NCBI GenBank assembly: GCA_044464485.1 | Contig: JBIQLG010000016.1 | Coordinates: 1 to 37,827 of the forward strand | DNA from: Terrimesophilobacter sp044464485 | GTDB taxonomy: Bacteria > Actinomycetota > Actinomycetes > Actinomycetales > Microbacteriaceae | Direction: 5' to 3' | Length of the DNA: 37,827 nt | Shown here: piece after piece, positions 9,081 through 15,988 of the stretch | How positions within the stretch are numbered: position 1 is the stretch's first letter | Layout of the letters: each line of letters opens with the position of its first letter | The notes under the pieces: model-generated | Seen by the model: the letters and a program-made list of their open reading frames with translations, nothing else | What the model was told of the DNA's origin: nothing | Databases searched by the model: none | Program-made: the position numbers and the translations under genes

Positions 9081-9096
9081 CCGCCTCTCCGGACGG
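9081..9096 (-). promoter_or_regulatory. PyrR-binding loop in the pyrR leader
   Basis: Read on the minus strand this is CCGTCCGGAGAGGCGG. It folds as CCG/CGG, a bulged U, CC/GG and a purine loop GGAGA, and it carries the core GUCCNGAGAGGC of known PyrR-binding RNA. It ends only two bases before the AAGGAGG ribosome-binding site of pyrR. I see no antiterminator/terminator pair, so translational repression, as described for mycobacterial pyrR, is the likely mechanism. Confidence 0.8.
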
Positions 9097-9121
9097 ATAT
9101 TAAAGGATGTCTGTCTCCACC

Positions 9122-9150
9122 ACTATAGACCCGAGTCGTCCGGCTGTTTG
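9122..9150 (-). promoter_or_regulatory. Candidate pyr operon promoter
   Basis: On the minus strand there is a good -10 hexamer TATAGT (9122-9127), lying across the nusB stop codon. The element 17 bases upstream, CAAACA, is a poor -35. Transcription would start near 9115, giving a leader of about 50 bases that carries the PyrR loop. It would allow pyr expression apart from the upstream aro-efp-nusB genes, though read-through is also likely. Confidence 0.45.
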
Positions 9151-9578
9151 TCGCTACTCGTGCTCGATGCGGTGGCCTGGCCGATGCGGCCAAGCACACC
9201 GTTCACGAATCCCGCGGAGTCCTCAGTGCTGTAAGTGCGCGCTGCATCCACGGCTTCAGAGATGGCGACGCCAACGGGAACCTCGGGATTGAAGAGCATC
9301 TCCCAGAGCCCGATGCGCACGATCGCGCGGTCAAGCGCCGGCATCCGGTTGATCGTCCACCCCTGCGCATAGGTTTCGATGTATTCGTCAATTTCGACTC
9401 GATGTTCATCCACACCCGCGCAGATCGTCTGGGCGTATTCCCAGGACGCAGACCGCGCTGGCTCCGCCTGTGCGCGCGCTGCCTCTTCTGCGATGGCGGT
9501 CGAAATCGGCACGGAACGCAGCTCGGCGCTGAAAAGGAGATCGAGAGCACGCTTGCGTGCCTTGGTGCGCGCACTCAT
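9123..9578 (-). CDS. nusB: Transcription antitermination factor NusB
   Basis: A 151-residue all-helical protein that works with NusE/S10 on boxA RNA, mainly in rRNA antitermination. Recognised from the N-terminal KARKRALDLLFSAEL and the C-terminal block NRMPALDRAIVRIGLWEML, NPEVPVGVAISEAVDAAR, STEDSAGFVNGVLGRI. The last 15 residues are Ser/Asp-rich and non-conserved. The ATG at 9578 has a modest CGGAG ribosome-binding site and lies 15 bases after the efp stop; the efp-nusB pair is widely conserved. Its last codons overlap the candidate pyr -10 element. Confidence 0.96.
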   Translation of the reverse strand: MSARTKARKRALDLLFSAELRSVPISTAIAEEAARAQAEPARSASWEYAQTICAGVDEHRVEIDEYIETYAQGWTINRMPALDRAIVRIGLWEMLFNPEVPVGVAISEAVDAARTYSTEDSAGFVNGVLGRIGQATASSTSSDKQPDDSGL

Positions 9579-9593
9579 AGTTCTGCTCCGCGG

Positions 9594-10157
9594 TCAGTCG
9601 TTGACGCGGCCAAGGTAATCACCCGTTCGGGTATCGACCTTGACTTTGGTACCTTGTTCGACAAACAACGGCACCTGAATCTGATATCCGGTTTCGACGG
9701 TTGCGGGTTTGGTTCCCCCCGTCGAACGGTCCCCCTGCAGTCCTGGTTCGGTGTGCGTGATTTCGAGCACCACGGAGGCCGGCAACTCGACGTAAAGCGG
9801 CTCCCCGTCGTGAAGCGCGATCGTGACGTTCTGATTTTCGAGCATGAAATTCGGTGCGTCACCGACCTGCTCTTCGCTCAGGGTGATCTGGTCGTAATCG
9901 GACACGTTCATGAACACGTATCCGTCGCCATCCTTGTAGAGATATTGGTAGTCGGAGCGGTCGACCGTCTCGATTTCCACCTTTGCCCCGGCATTGAACG
10001 TGCGATCGATCGTCTTGCCGGATCGCACATTCTTTACCTTGGTGCGCACGAAAGCACCGCCCTTGCCGGGCTTGACGTGCTGGAACTCGATGACAGTCCA
10101 CAATCCGCCGTCCATGTTGAGTACGACGCCGTTTCTAATATCTGCTGTGGAGGCCAT
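9594..10157 (-). CDS. efp: Translation elongation factor P
   Basis: EF-P relieves ribosome stalling at polyproline stretches by binding between the P and E sites. The 187 residues show the three beta-barrel domains and the signature ITHTEPGLQGDRSTGGTKPA. The tip loop that reaches the peptidyl-transferase centre reads VKPGKGGAF, with K32 at the position modified in E. coli (K34). M. tuberculosis EF-P has KPGKGPAF; here the second proline is glycine. I see no efm or ymfI-type modification gene nearby. The ATG at 10157 has no evident Shine-Dalgarno sequence and lies 17 bases after the aroQ stop. Family assignment is certain; the modification state is unknown. Confidence 0.97.
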   Translation of the reverse strand: MASTADIRNGVVLNMDGGLWTVIEFQHVKPGKGGAFVRTKVKNVRSGKTIDRTFNAGAKVEIETVDRSDYQYLYKDGDGYVFMNVSDYDQITLSEEQVGDAPNFMLENQNVTIALHDGEPLYVELPASVVLEITHTEPGLQGDRSTGGTKPATVETGYQIQVPLFVEQGTKVKVDTRTGDYLGRVND

Positions 10158-10174
10158 GAGCCAAGTTTACGGGG

Positions 10175-10636
10175 TCACCGAGTGCGTCGGCGCACGAGGT
10201 CCAGCGCGAGCAGATACGAATCGAATCCGAACCCCGCGATGACTCCCGTCGCGACGCCGGAGATGACGCTGCGGTGCCGAAACTCCTCCCGTGCGTATGG
10301 ATTGGAAATGTGCACTTCCACGAGCAGCAGCCCAGCATCGGTCACGAGTGCGGCGGCATCGCGAAGTGCGTACGAGTAGTGCGTGAACGCGGCCGGGTTG
10401 ATGATGACGTGGCTAGCGGTATCGATCGCTTCATGCAGCCATCGAATCAGCTCCGCCTCATCGTCCGTCTGCCGCACCTCCGTCGTCACAGTTGACGCCG
10501 ATCCCGCGATCACTTCGCCTGCGGCGTCGGCGAGTTGACTGCTCAGGTCATCGAGACCAAGTGAACCGTAAATTTCGGGCTCCCTGCTGCCCAGTCGACC
10601 CAGATTCGGTCCGTTGAGTACCAATACACGCGTCAT
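10175..10636 (-). CDS. aroQ: Type II 3-dehydroquinate dehydratase
   Basis: Third step of the shikimate pathway: 3-dehydroquinate to 3-dehydroshikimate. The 153 residues are the normal length of the dodecameric type II enzyme. Motifs: NGPNLGRLGSREPEIYGS at the N-terminus, with the catalytic-loop Tyr; INPAAFTHYSYALRDA; and the catalytic His in VEVHISNPYAREEFRHRS. The ATG at 10636 gives the standard start MTRVLVLNGPN; a longer in-frame version would run into aroB and is rejected. Only 10 bases separate it from the aroB stop. Confidence 0.96.
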   Translation of the reverse strand: MTRVLVLNGPNLGRLGSREPEIYGSLGLDDLSSQLADAAGEVIAGSASTVTTEVRQTDDEAELIRWLHEAIDTASHVIINPAAFTHYSYALRDAAALVTDAGLLLVEVHISNPYAREEFRHRSVISGVATGVIAGFGFDSYLLALDLVRRRTR

Positions 10637-10646
10637 GCAAGCAACT

Positions 10647-11714
10647 CTAACTTCCGACTTCCTGCCACGCGGCGAACAACAGCGATTCATCCGGTCCGCT
10701 GAGGATCGTGGGGCGTGCGACTCCATCGAGAATCACGAAGCGAAGAAGGTCGCCCCTGGCTTTCTTGTCGCGTTTCATCACGCTGATCAGGGTGTTCCAG
10801 CGACCAAGAGGATACGTGACCGGCAACCCCAGGGACGTGAGGATGCGACGATGCTGATCGACGACATCGTCGCTGAGCCTGCCTGCCAGCCGCGCTAATT
10901 CGGCCGCAAAGACCATTCCTACCGAAACCGCAGCGCCGTGCCTCCAGCGAAACCGTTCGGCGTATTCAATCCCGTGGCCGAGCGTGTGTCCGTAATTGAG
11001 AATCTCGCGCTCCCCCGCCTCGCGAAAATCGCTCCCCACCATGCGCGCCTTCACGCGAACCGAGAGTTCCACGAGTCGCAGGAACTCATCGGTTTCGGGA
11101 TTCGTTGCCGTATCGGCATCCTTCTCGAGGATGTCGAGAATCTCGGGTTCCGCAATGAATCCGCACTTGACGATTTCGGCGAATCCGGCAATCAGTTCCA
11201 TGCGCCCGAGCCCGGCCAGAATATCGAGATCCGCGATGACGGCCGACGGCGCGTAAAACGAACCGACCAGATTTTTGCCCTCCGAAGTGTTGAGTCCGGT
11301 CTTGCCGCCGATGGCCGCATCCACCATGCCGAGGACTGTCGTGGGTATCTGGATGAGGCTGACCCCACGCAACCAGGTTGCCGCGACGAATCCGGCCAGG
11401 TCGGTAGCCGCACCGCCTCCGAAACCGATGATGAGGTCCGACCTCGTGAAATCCGCGGTGCCCAGAATCTGCCAGCAAAACGCGGCGACCTCCACTCTCT
11501 TCGCGGCTTCACCATCGGGGATCTCGGCAAGCAGAACCTCACACCGTTCGGACAAGCGAGCTCGAAGTTCGCTTGCGAGAGTGGCAAGTGATGGCTGATG
11601 CACGATCAGAATCTTGCGGACCCCGGCGTCGATGGCGCCGTCGAGCTCCACCATCGCGCCTCGTCCAAGAACCACATCGTAGTTGTTAACTCCCGGCACA
11701 GTGACGGTGATCAC
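10647..11714 (-). CDS. aroB: 3-dehydroquinate synthase
   Basis: Converts DAHP to 3-dehydroquinate using NAD and a divalent metal. It has 355 residues from the start chosen here. Motifs: GGGAATDLAGFVAATWLRG, TTVLGMVDAAIGGKTGLN, the metal-binding NYGHTLGHGIEYAE and HGAAVSVGMVFAAELA. An ATG at 11738 is possible, but the GTG at 11714 is preferred: it forms a GTGA overlap with the aroK stop, has GAGAGGAG at proper spacing, and gives the compact N-terminus (V)ITVTVPG. The aroC-aroK-aroB-aroQ order is the usual actinobacterial one. Confidence 0.96.
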   Translation of the reverse strand: MITVTVPGVNNYDVVLGRGAMVELDGAIDAGVRKILIVHQPSLATLASELRARLSERCEVLLAEIPDGEAAKRVEVAAFCWQILGTADFTRSDLIIGFGGGAATDLAGFVAATWLRGVSLIQIPTTVLGMVDAAIGGKTGLNTSEGKNLVGSFYAPSAVIADLDILAGLGRMELIAGFAEIVKCGFIAEPEILDILEKDADTATNPETDEFLRLVELSVRVKARMVGSDFREAGEREILNYGHTLGHGIEYAERFRWRHGAAVSVGMVFAAELARLAGRLSDDVVDQHRRILTSLGLPVTYPLGRWNTLISVMKRDKKARGDLLRFVILDGVARPTILSGPDESLLFAAWQEVGS

Positions 11715-12223
11715 GCGGTCTCCTCTCGTTGGACCCATTCTGCGAGTTCATGTGCGACGGATGCGGCAGAGCGGTGCGATGTATCGATCGTGCGCGAGGC
11801 CAGACCCTCATATATTGCGCGACGGCCATCCGCAATTTTTGTCCAGGCATCCATTCCGTCGACGAGCAAGGGGCGTGCCGTACCTCGAATACGACGCTCC
11901 ACCGCGTCGGGAGCAACAGTCAGGAATGCGACACGTGCGCCGGCCAGGTCTGCCTGAGTGTTGCGATCGAGGATCGCCCCTCCCCCAAGAGAGACGACAG
12001 CTCGCTCCCGCAAAGCCGCCTGCACTTCGCTTCGCTCTGCGTCGCGGAACCAGGCTTCACCCCTCTCCGCAAAAATCGTCGAGATTGCACCGTGGCGAAC
12101 CACTATTCTCCGATCGGTGTCCACAAACGGAACTCGAAGGAGTTTCGCAACGAGCTTTCCTACAAGGCTCTTGCCGGCGCCCGGCGGACCGATGAGCACC
12201 AGAAGTGAAGCTGGCGGTGTCAT
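11711..12223 (-). CDS. aroK: Shikimate kinase
   Basis: Phosphorylates shikimate to shikimate 3-phosphate with ATP. It has 170 residues: Walker A GPPGAGKS near the start, the shikimate-binding Asp in VDTDRRI, the Arg in EAWFRDAE, and SLGGGAIL. The lid region carries GTARPLL. The ATG at 12223 overlaps the aroC stop (ATGA), and the TGA overlaps the aroB GTG. The next enzyme, EPSP synthase (aroA), is not in the window. Confidence 0.95.
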   Translation of the reverse strand: MTPPASLLVLIGPPGAGKSLVGKLVAKLLRVPFVDTDRRIVVRHGAISTIFAERGEAWFRDAERSEVQAALRERAVVSLGGGAILDRNTQADLAGARVAFLTVAPDAVERRIRGTARPLLVDGMDAWTKIADGRRAIYEGLASRTIDTSHRSAASVAHELAEWVQREETA

Positions 12224-13410
12224 TCAGTTGTGGCCAGATTCGTCGGAATGGCGGCGATGTACGCGTCACGGTTCCGCCGCGTCTCATGCACGCTGTCCCC
12301 GCCGAACTTTTCGACCATGGAATTCGCGACCACGAGCGCCACCATTGCTTCCGCAACGACGCCGGCTGCGGGAACAGCGCACACGTCCGAACGCTGGTGG
12401 TGCGCTTCGGCAGTTGTGCCGGTGGAGACGTCCACCGTGCGAAGCGCGTGGGGAACGGTCGAAATGGGCTTCATGGCAGCGCTCACCCGCAGAACCGTGC
12501 CCGTGCTCATGCCGCCCTCGGTTCCGCCGGCACGGTCGGTTTCCCTTCGGATGCCATCCTCGGTAGCAAACAACTCGTCATGAGCTCGGGAACCCCGCCT
12601 GGTGGCGGTGACGAAACCGTCACCGATCTCCACACCCTTGATGGCCTGAATTCCCATCACGGCAGCGGCGAGCTGCGCATCGAGTCGGCGGTCCCAGTGG
12701 ACGTAAGAGCCGAGCCCGGGCGGCAGACCGTATGCCAGCACCTCGACGACGCCGCCGAGGGTATCTCCGTCTTTCTGAGCGGCATCAACTTCCGCCACCA
12801 TTCGCGTGCTCGTGGCGGAATCAGCGCAACGGAGTGGATCCGCGTCAAGTCTCTCTACGTCGACTGGTCGCGGCAGCGCGGTTCCTTCCGGTACCCGCAC
12901 GGTCCCGATCGCCACCGTGTGGCTCACGAGCGAGACGCCCAGCTCCCGAAGGAACGCGCGGGCAAGTGCGCCAAGCGCGACACGCGCCGCAGTCTCGCGG
13001 GCACTCGCCCGCTCCAGTACGTTTCGCGCCTCCTCGAACGCGTACTTTTGCATGCCCACAAGATCGGCATGACCCGGGCGGGGGCGCGTGAGCGGAGCGC
13101 CTCGACCTTTCGGAAGCGTCGCGGGATCGACAGGTTCCACGTTCATGACGTCGACCCAGCGCGGCCACTCGGTGTTGCCGATTCGAAGCGCGATCGGGCT
13201 CCCCATGGTGCGTCCAAAACGCACTCCGCTGGAGACGGAGAGTTCATCTTCCTCGAACTTCTGCCGCGCGCCTCGCCCGTAGCCCAGTTTGCGTCGTGCC
13301 AGATCGCGCTGGATGTCCGCGAGTCCGACCGGGACCCCCGCAGGCAACCCTTCCAAAATGGCCACGAGCTCGGGCCCGTGTGATTCTCCCGCGGTCAGCC
13401 ATCGAAGCAT
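12220..13410 (-). CDS. aroC: Chorismate synthase
   Basis: Makes chorismate from EPSP using reduced FMN, the branch point for aromatic amino acids, folate and quinones. It has 396 residues. Motifs: LTAGESHGPELVAILEG at the N-terminus, RPGHADLVG, ERASARETAARVALGALA, GGTEGGMSTG, and the C-terminal VPAAGVVAEAMVALVVANSMVEKFGGDS. The ATG at 13410 follows the aroE stop by 18 bases with only a weak purine-rich ribosome-binding site. It overlaps aroK by 4 bp. Confidence 0.97.
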   Translation of the reverse strand: MLRWLTAGESHGPELVAILEGLPAGVPVGLADIQRDLARRKLGYGRGARQKFEEDELSVSSGVRFGRTMGSPIALRIGNTEWPRWVDVMNVEPVDPATLPKGRGAPLTRPRPGHADLVGMQKYAFEEARNVLERASARETAARVALGALARAFLRELGVSLVSHTVAIGTVRVPEGTALPRPVDVERLDADPLRCADSATSTRMVAEVDAAQKDGDTLGGVVEVLAYGLPPGLGSYVHWDRRLDAQLAAAVMGIQAIKGVEIGDGFVTATRRGSRAHDELFATEDGIRRETDRAGGTEGGMSTGTVLRVSAAMKPISTVPHALRTVDVSTGTTAEAHHQRSDVCAVPAAGVVAEAMVALVVANSMVEKFGGDSVHETRRNRDAYIAAIPTNLATTE

Positions 13411-13428
13411 GAAGCCATCATCCCATGC

Positions 13429-14268
13429 TCAGTGGGAGGTGATTGCCGCTCGACGCATTGCCGCGAGCACATCGGCTTCGCCGGCCAACTCCCGATTCGG
13501 GTCACTTCCGACAAAAATTCTCACCTGAGCCAGTGCCTGATAGATCAACATGGCGATCCCGTTCTCGGCGACGCCGCCGCGGGCTGCGAGCCAGCTTGTG
13601 GCGATCGGGGTCGGCCACGGATCGTACGCGATATCGATGAGCGGCACGCGCGAACGCACCTCTTCGGGAACCCTGATGTCGGGAGTCGCCGTACCGGGAA
13701 TCGTGCTGACGACGACGTCGGTGGCACTCAGATCGACGTTCAACCCGCCGACGACAACGCGGCTACCCACGCGATTCCCGATCTCGACGAGCGTGTTTGC
13801 GGCAGAAGGTGTGCGCGCGGCGACGACAATGTCCTCGACCCCGAGATTGCCGAGAGCCATCACAACAGAACATGCGGTGGCACCCCCGCCCAAAATGGCA
13901 GCACTGTGTACGGGTGCTGTTTGCGACTCGCGCAGCATCCGTTCTGCGCCATACACGTCGGTGTTGAACGCCGTGAGTCGACCGTCATCACGCAGGACGG
14001 TATTGGCCCCTCCGACGATACGAGAGATTTCGTCGCCATCGTCCACCAGCGAAAGAATTTCGCGCTTGAGCGGCATCGTGAGCGAGAGCCCGCGCCAACT
14101 CTCATCAAGCGTCGAGAGAAATGACTCGAGTCCCGCTGCCTTGACTTCGACGGCGACGTAGTTCCAGTTGAGACCAAGCTGGCGATAGGCAGCCGCGTGA
14201 AGAGCCGGTGATTTCGAGTGGGATATCGGCGAGCCAAGGACTGCAAGGTTGCGCACGGAGCTAATCAC
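13429..14268 (-). CDS. aroE: Shikimate dehydrogenase
   Basis: Reduces 3-dehydroshikimate to shikimate with NADPH. It has 279 residues. The shikimate site is GSPISHSKSPALH near the N-terminus; the catalytic Lys is in LTMPLKREI and the Asp in FNTDVYGAE. The dinucleotide-binding part begins AAILGGGATA, and ENGIAMLIYQALAQ closes the active site. The nominal start is GTG at 14268, overlapping the mltG stop by 8 bp; a second GTG four codons later is an alternative, and neither has a good ribosome-binding site. Translation may depend on coupling to mltG. Confidence 0.94.
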   Translation of the reverse strand: MISSVRNLAVLGSPISHSKSPALHAAAYRQLGLNWNYVAVEVKAAGLESFLSTLDESWRGLSLTMPLKREILSLVDDGDEISRIVGGANTVLRDDGRLTAFNTDVYGAERMLRESQTAPVHSAAILGGGATACSVVMALGNLGVEDIVVAARTPSAANTLVEIGNRVGSRVVVGGLNVDLSATDVVVSTIPGTATPDIRVPEEVRSRVPLIDIAYDPWPTPIATSWLAARGGVAENGIAMLIYQALAQVRIFVGSDPNRELAGEADVLAAMRRAAITSH

Positions 14269-15517
14269 AATTGGGGCTTTGCGTGGTTTCGCACCACTGG
14301 TGCAGCTGCCTCACCGCTGCATCGTGTTGGGCGAGAGTCTCCGAGAATACCGTCTCGCCCGTGTCCAGGTTCACGGGTACGAAATAGAACCACGGACCGT
14401 CGGCCGGGTGCAGGGCGGCATCGATCGCGAGATCTCCCGCAGCGCCGATGGGCCCGACCGGCAGCCCCGGATTCGCGTAGGTGTTGTATCTGTTGGACGC
14501 GTCCGCGCGCTCCTCGGGAGTGGTCCAGACCGTGTGCGTTCTCCCCGTCCCGTAGGACACGGTCGCATCGGACTCGAGGTGCCACCCGTCGTTCAGCCGG
14601 TTGGTGAACACGCGCGAGACCTTGTAGAAGTCATCGGCGTTCCGTCCCGCCTCGCGTTGAATGATCGAGGCGAGAGTCAACACGCGCAGTCGATCGGCCG
14701 GCGCGACGCCCGCGGCATCCAACGCCTTGAACGTGCGGTCGACGAGCGTCGTCAGCACGGTTCTGGCGTCGACGCCGGGATCGAAGTGATATGTAGCAGG
14801 GAACAAATAGCCTTCGAGGCTCGGCGCGTCCGGCGAAACCCCGTAGCTGGTCGGGTCCTGCGCCGCGGCGACGAAGTCCGCAATGGGAATCTCCGTCGCG
14901 GTGCTGAGGATGTCAAACACCTGATCGATGCTCTTGCCCTCGGGAATCAGGGCCGTGTGCTCGACCCGGTTCGCGGGATCCTGAAGTGCGGCCAACGCGG
15001 CGGCAGAACTCATCTTTTTGGCCAGCACGTAATATCCGGGAAAGAACTCCACCGCCGGATCCTGATTCAGGAGAAGAGTGTAGAAGGTATCAAAATTCTT
15101 GATGACGCCCGCGTCCAACAGAGAATTGGTAACCTCCACGCCCGAGTCGCCGGTGGAAATCACAATCGTCGCCTTGCCTGAGCCCTGCCCCTCATAGTCA
15201 GGGGGTGGCAATTCCCAGCCAAATAGTTTGCGAATCTGAGGCTCGTAGTTCAGCCACCCGTATCCCGCAGCCCCGCCGACAAGCCCGAGGATGACCACAA
15301 CCGAAACGAGCCAGGCGAGCCAGCGTCTCCGCCCGCGAGGCGGCTTCTGTGCAGATCGCGCGTCGCGCGACGCATTCCCGCCGTTTTCCGCGAGCCGCGC
15401 TTCGCGCCGCGATTGCGGCGGCGGAGCAGAGTCTCGTGCGGCAGACGGAGACGCCCCCGGCTCAGAATCTTTTGGCTGAGAGGTGAAAATATCTTCCCAG
15501 CGGGGTTCGTCTGCCAC
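14261..15517 (-). CDS. mltG: Endolytic transglycosylase MltG
   Basis: Membrane-bound lytic transglycosylase that cuts nascent peptidoglycan and is thought to set glycan chain length. It has 418 residues: a Ser/Pro/Arg-rich cytoplasmic tail (1 to about 65), one membrane helix (about 66-88, LAWLVSVVVILGLVGGAAGY), a LysM-like region, then the YceG domain with LEGYLFPATYHF, the catalytic Glu in ASIIQREAG, and NTYANPGLPVGPI. The GTG at 15517 has AAGGA upstream and lies 6 bases after the ruvX stop. Its place between ruvX and aroE is the usual actinobacterial order. Confidence 0.96.
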   Translation of the reverse strand: MADEPRWEDIFTSQPKDSEPGASPSAARDSAPPPQSRREARLAENGGNASRDARSAQKPPRGRRRWLAWLVSVVVILGLVGGAAGYGWLNYEPQIRKLFGWELPPPDYEGQGSGKATIVISTGDSGVEVTNSLLDAGVIKNFDTFYTLLLNQDPAVEFFPGYYVLAKKMSSAAALAALQDPANRVEHTALIPEGKSIDQVFDILSTATEIPIADFVAAAQDPTSYGVSPDAPSLEGYLFPATYHFDPGVDARTVLTTLVDRTFKALDAAGVAPADRLRVLTLASIIQREAGRNADDFYKVSRVFTNRLNDGWHLESDATVSYGTGRTHTVWTTPEERADASNRYNTYANPGLPVGPIGAAGDLAIDAALHPADGPWFYFVPVNLDTGETVFSETLAQHDAAVRQLHQWCETTQSPNCD

Positions 15518-15523
15518 GATTGG

Positions 15524-15988
15524 CTATCCTTCATCCGGTCTGACGAGTTCGCCCGGAGGTGTTCCGGCCGATCTTTCCAGGTCGAGAGCGTGTTGCAAAA
15601 TTATAGTCGCGGCGACCTGATCGATTACCGGACGCGACGAGCGAGCGGTTTTTCCCGTGGAGTGCAGCGCCCGCTGCGCCGAGACAGTCGAGAGTCGTTC
15701 GTCGACAAGCCGAACGGGTACCTCCGTCGCGCGCGAAACAGCTTTCGCGAAGTCCACGGCATCCTGCGTTGAGCGGGTTCGCTCCCCCGATAACGAAAGG
15801 GGCAGTCCGACAACGACCTCACACACCTCGAACTCGCGGATCAGCCGGATGACTTCGGCCACCGTACCGGCATTTCGCGCGAGCGTGCACACCGGTGTCG
15901 AGAGCAATCCGCTCGAATCGCTGCGCGCGACGCCGACGCGCGCCGTGCCGACATCCACCCCCAGGCGCGACCCGGGACGAACGCTCAC
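15524..15988 (-). CDS. ruvX: RuvX/YqgF-family Holliday junction resolvase-like protein
   Basis: A 154-residue RNase H-fold protein. YqgF proteins act in 16S rRNA 5'-end maturation in E. coli, and related proteins cut Holliday junctions, so the exact role here is open. Motifs: LGVDVGTARVGVARSD at the N-terminus, VVVGLPLSLSGERT, and VRLVDERLST with the conserved acidic pair; the last Asp is in VIDQVAATIIL. The start is GTG at 15988, making a GTGA overlap with the alaS stop. Confidence 0.94.
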   Translation of the reverse strand: MSVRPGSRLGVDVGTARVGVARSDSSGLLSTPVCTLARNAGTVAEVIRLIREFEVCEVVVGLPLSLSGERTRSTQDAVDFAKAVSRATEVPVRLVDERLSTVSAQRALHSTGKTARSSRPVIDQVAATIILQHALDLERSAGTPPGELVRPDEG

